This document shows positions 62,170 through 64,000 of a DNA stretch of 64,000 nucleotides, in pieces. The DNA is from Microbacterium sp. SL75 (lineage in GTDB: Bacteria; Actinomycetota; Actinomycetes; Actinomycetales; Microbacteriaceae). The number at the start of each line of letters is the position of its first letter. The first letter of the stretch is position 1. The notes beneath the pieces are model-generated. The model was not told where the DNA came from. It made no database searches and worked only from the letters and a program-made list of their open reading frames with translations. Made by a program: the position numbers and the translations under genes. The stretch lies in assembly GCF_026625865.1 (NCBI RefSeq), contig NZ_CP113067.1:2790001-2854000 (forward strand), in the 5' to 3' direction.

Positions 62170-63081
62170 ATGCGCCTCCGCCCGCTCGTCGTCCTCGCCG
62201 CGATCCTCGGCGGGCTCGCCCTCTCGGTATGCAGCGAGAGCCCCGCGGAGCCGGCGCCGGCGTCGGGCTGCGGCACAATCCCGTCGCTCGAGTCGGGCAC
62301 GAGCACACCGCTCGCAGTGACCGTCGACGGCGCACCCCGTACGTTCAGCATGTACGTCCCGGCGGCCACGACGAACACCTCACCCACACCCCTCATCCTC
62401 GCCTTCGCCGGATACCGTATGCCGACCGGCGAAGTGGAGCGACTCAGCGGTCTCGACGACAGCGGCGCGGTCGTCGTCTACCCCCAGCCGGCAGACACCG
62501 CGGCAGGAAGCGGCTGGCAGGGCGCGCCCTACTCCTCGGGCGCCGACGACGTCGCCTTCGTCTCTGCGCTGCTCGACGACGTGGAGTCCCGTCTCTGCAT
62601 CGACCGCGAGCGCGTCTTCGCCGTCGGTATCTCGAACGGCGGCGGGTTCGTCTCTCTGCTGTCGTGCGCTCTCCCCGAGCGCATCGCCGCCTTCGCCGTG
62701 GTGTCGGGGGCGATCTACCCCGCGACCAATCCGCCCTGCCCGAGCGCACCCCCTGTCCCCGTGATCGCGTTTCACGGCACCGCCGACGAGGTCATCCCGT
62801 ACGACGGCGGTACGCGCCACGATGCGACCGTCGCGCCGGTGTCGCTGTGGCTGTCGCAGCTGGTGATCCGCAACGGCTGCGCGTCCGACCCGCGCCCGGA
62901 GACCGTCGCCGCGGGAGTCGAGAGGCAGACCTGGACCGGATGCCGAGACCCCGGCGCTCTCGTGCACTACCGGATCGACGGGGGCGGACACGTCTGGCCC
63001 GGCGCGGCCGGTTCGGGCTCGACGGCGGTCTCGGCCACCACCCTGATCGAAACGTTCTTCACAGCCCACCCTCTGCCGTGA
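62170..63081 (+). CDS. Secreted PHB-depolymerase/feruloyl-esterase-like alpha/beta hydrolase
   Basis: The 303-residue protein has an N-terminal export signal ending LALSVC at Cys21, an imperfect lipobox, so it may be lipid-anchored or freely secreted. The hydrolase domain shows the nucleophile Ser155 in VFAVGISNGGGF, the acid in IAFHGTADEVIPYDGG and the histidine in IDGGGHVWPGA, the complete triad of the LpqC/poly(3-hydroxybutyrate) depolymerase family. Two cysteine pairs may form disulfides. Natural substrate is unknown: extracellular polyesters or esterified plant material are possibilities. It stands alone behind its own promoter. Confidence 0.88.
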   Translation: MRLRPLVVLAAILGGLALSVCSESPAEPAPASGCGTIPSLESGTSTPLAVTVDGAPRTFSMYVPAATTNTSPTPLILAFAGYRMPTGEVERLSGLDDSGAVVVYPQPADTAAGSGWQGAPYSSGADDVAFVSALLDDVESRLCIDRERVFAVGISNGGGFVSLLSCALPERIAAFAVVSGAIYPATNPPCPSAPPVPVIAFHGTADEVIPYDGGTRHDATVAPVSLWLSQLVIRNGCASDPRPETVAAGVERQTWTGCRDPGALVHYRIDGGGHVWPGAAGSGSTAVSATTLIETFFTAHPLP

Positions 63082-63108
63082 ACCGCGGAGCGGGGAGAGG
63101 ATAGACCC

Positions 63109-63291
63109 ATGGGACTCTTCGTACAGCGACCCGAAGAACCGAGCGAGTGGGCGGGGCTTCCCGGCGAGCCCGCGCGGCCGAAGACTCGGGCGGAACTGCT
63201 GCCGGATGACGAGCAACCCGCGGCGGTGCCGGGGCTGCTCGATCTCGATAGCTCGGCGGTCACCTCGATCGAGATCCCGATCGGCGACTGA
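63109..63291 (+). CDS. Small protein of unknown function
   Basis: The 60-residue product, MGLFVQRPEEPSEWAGLPGE onwards, is proline- and acid-rich with RPKTRAELLPDDEQ and a C-terminal IEIPIGD, and looks unstructured. It is kept because its codon use matches the backbone, AGAGGA lies a few bases before the ATG and nothing else occupies the stretch. No function can be suggested. Confidence 0.5.
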   Translation: MGLFVQRPEEPSEWAGLPGEPARPKTRAELLPDDEQPAAVPGLLDLDSSAVTSIEIPIGD

Positions 63292-63383
63292 GTCTGCGCG
63301 CGTTCGGCGTCGTCAAAGACTTCGAGGGCTAGCATCCGATCGAGAGTCGCGATCCGCGTCTCCGTTCGCGAAAGAAGGTCTTC

Positions 63384-63806
63384 GTGAAGCGCTCCCTCGC
63401 TTTCCGGCTCGCCGCGGTCGTCGCCGCGGGCGTGGTGCTCGCGGGCTGCACGCCCGCGGCCTCCGACGCCCCGGCCGTGCCCGCGGCCGAGGCCCCGAGT
63501 CCCGCCGCCTCGGTGGACGATCAGGCCTTTGCGCCGACGGTCGCCTCGCCCGAAGACCTCGACGGCAAAGAGGCGACGGTGAAGATCGGCACCTCGCTCG
63601 TGGTCGCCGTGCCCGACGGCACCGAGGCTGAGTGGACCGGGTCGACGGGCGATGTCGCGATCGCCGACTTCTCGCCGGGAGGGCCGTCCGAGGGCTCGGT
63701 CTTCCGGCCCGGGTTCCTGCCCCACGCCGTCGGCAAGACTCCCGCCACCCTCACGGGCCCCGACGGTAAGACGATCCGCTTCACTCTCTCCGTCGTGGCG
63801 CCCTGA
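63384..63806 (+). CDS. Small secreted lipoprotein of unknown function
   Basis: The 140-residue product (GTG at 63384, AAAGAAGG upstream) has a lipoprotein signal with lipobox LAGC at Cys22. An Ala/Pro/Ser-rich linker of about 35 residues follows, then a beta-rich domain: KEATVKIGTSLVVAVPDGTE, GDVAIADFSPGGPSEGSVFR and GPDGKTIRFTLSVV. The strand pattern suggests a small immunoglobulin-like domain, but no family is assigned. It should be anchored to the outer face of the membrane. Confidence 0.7.
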   Translation: MKRSLAFRLAAVVAAGVVLAGCTPAASDAPAVPAAEAPSPAASVDDQAFAPTVASPEDLDGKEATVKIGTSLVVAVPDGTEAEWTGSTGDVAIADFSPGGPSEGSVFRPGFLPHAVGKTPATLTGPDGKTIRFTLSVVAP

Positions 63807-63821
63807 GGCTCAGAAGAGGGG

Positions 63822-64000
63822 TCAGGATGCCAGCGGCCCGTCGAACAGGATCGTGGAGCGTCCGGTCTCGGCATCCGGGATCACTCGCGCCTTGACCTCG
63901 TAGACGTCGGCGATGAGCGCCGGGGTGAGCACCTCGGCGGGAGTCCCCGCCGCCACGACGCGGCCGGCGCGGAGCACGAGCACGCTGTCGCAGTAGGTCG
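63822..64000 (-). CDS. ABC transporter ATP-binding protein, C-terminal end (runs off the window)
   Basis: The last 59 codons of a reverse-strand gene read YCDSVLVLRAGRVVAAGTPA EVLTPALIADVYEVKARVIP in two consecutive blocks. This is the D-loop/H-loop-distal end of FecCD-type importer ATPases (FecE/FhuC/BtuD), which energise siderophore, haem or cobalamin uptake. The nucleotide-binding motifs lie outside the window. It converges with the lipoprotein gene, 15 bases apart. Confidence 0.75.
   Translation of the reverse strand, partial: TYCDSVLVLRAGRVVAAGTPAEVLTPALIADVYEVKARVIPDAETGRSTILFDGPLAS

Overview
The window looks like chromosomal DNA of a high-GC actinobacterium of the family Microbacteriaceae, most likely Microbacterium or a close relative. 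The grounds are very high GC with strong G/C third-position bias, many GTG starts, a bacterial NHEJ pair (Ku plus three-domain LigD), prfB-ftsE-ftsX-smpB-ssrA in order, a tmRNA tag ANAKRTDFALAA, a WhiB-like protein, and constant use of the string GGATGCC/GGCATCC. The genus is an inference from gene content; no database search was possible.

Layout. 1-19 kb is housekeeping backbone: the end of pncB, murI-rph-rdgB, a metal exporter, ligD and ku, a DedA protein, tRNA-Leu, a quinone oxidoreductase, an MFS pump, prfB, ftsEX, smpB, tmRNA, a YaeQ protein, a lipoprotein with a HisN-type phosphatase, and tRNA-Lys. 19.14-28.09 kb is an integrated element bounded by a 38-bp duplication of the tRNA-Lys 3' end. 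It carries a tyrosine integrase, an excisionase-like protein, a rolling-circle Rep-like protein, a serine resolvase, a WhiB-like protein, several unknown small proteins and an OLD-type ATPase-TOPRIM protein. 28.1-31.5 kb looks like a second, decayed insertion ending at a diverged third copy of the tRNA-Lys 3' half. It holds a metalloprotease pseudogene with three in-frame stops, a tape-measure-like fragment, a secreted protein gene and a run of 21 G.

31.6-42.4 kb is accessory backbone: membrane proteins, a NUDIX hydrolase, a stand-alone protease-propeptide-like protein, a MarR-regulated MFS gene, an IclR-regulated CoA-transferase/thiolase operon, and otsAB for trehalose. 42.4-55.3 kb holds branched-chain amino acid synthesis (ilvD, ilvB, ilvH, ilvC, leuB, ilvE) with serA and a TetR/DHA2 efflux pair between. 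A 670-bp gene-free stretch after ilvE is packed with palindromes and a 27-bp tandem repeat. 56-64 kb has a fumarylacetoacetate-hydrolase-family gene with an MFS gene, a divergent kynureninase-like/LysR pair, gltX, tRNA-Gln, a secreted esterase, a lipoprotein and the end of an ABC ATPase.

How it fits together: ilvB/ilvH make acetolactate or acetohydroxybutyrate, ilvC and ilvD convert these to 2-keto acids, ilvE aminates them, and leuB serves the leucine branch. SmpB and tmRNA form one ribosome-rescue unit in adjacent genes. Ku and LigD start about 180 bp apart on opposite strands. Many backbone genes have a TAGNNT hexamer 6-9 bases before the start codon, suggesting leaderless transcripts.

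The most promising parts for new biology are the OLD-like nuclease in the element, the palindrome/minisatellite block after ilvE, paired palindromes before serA, and layered insertions at tRNA-Lys. Counts given are by eye, and functions of unrecognised genes are left open.
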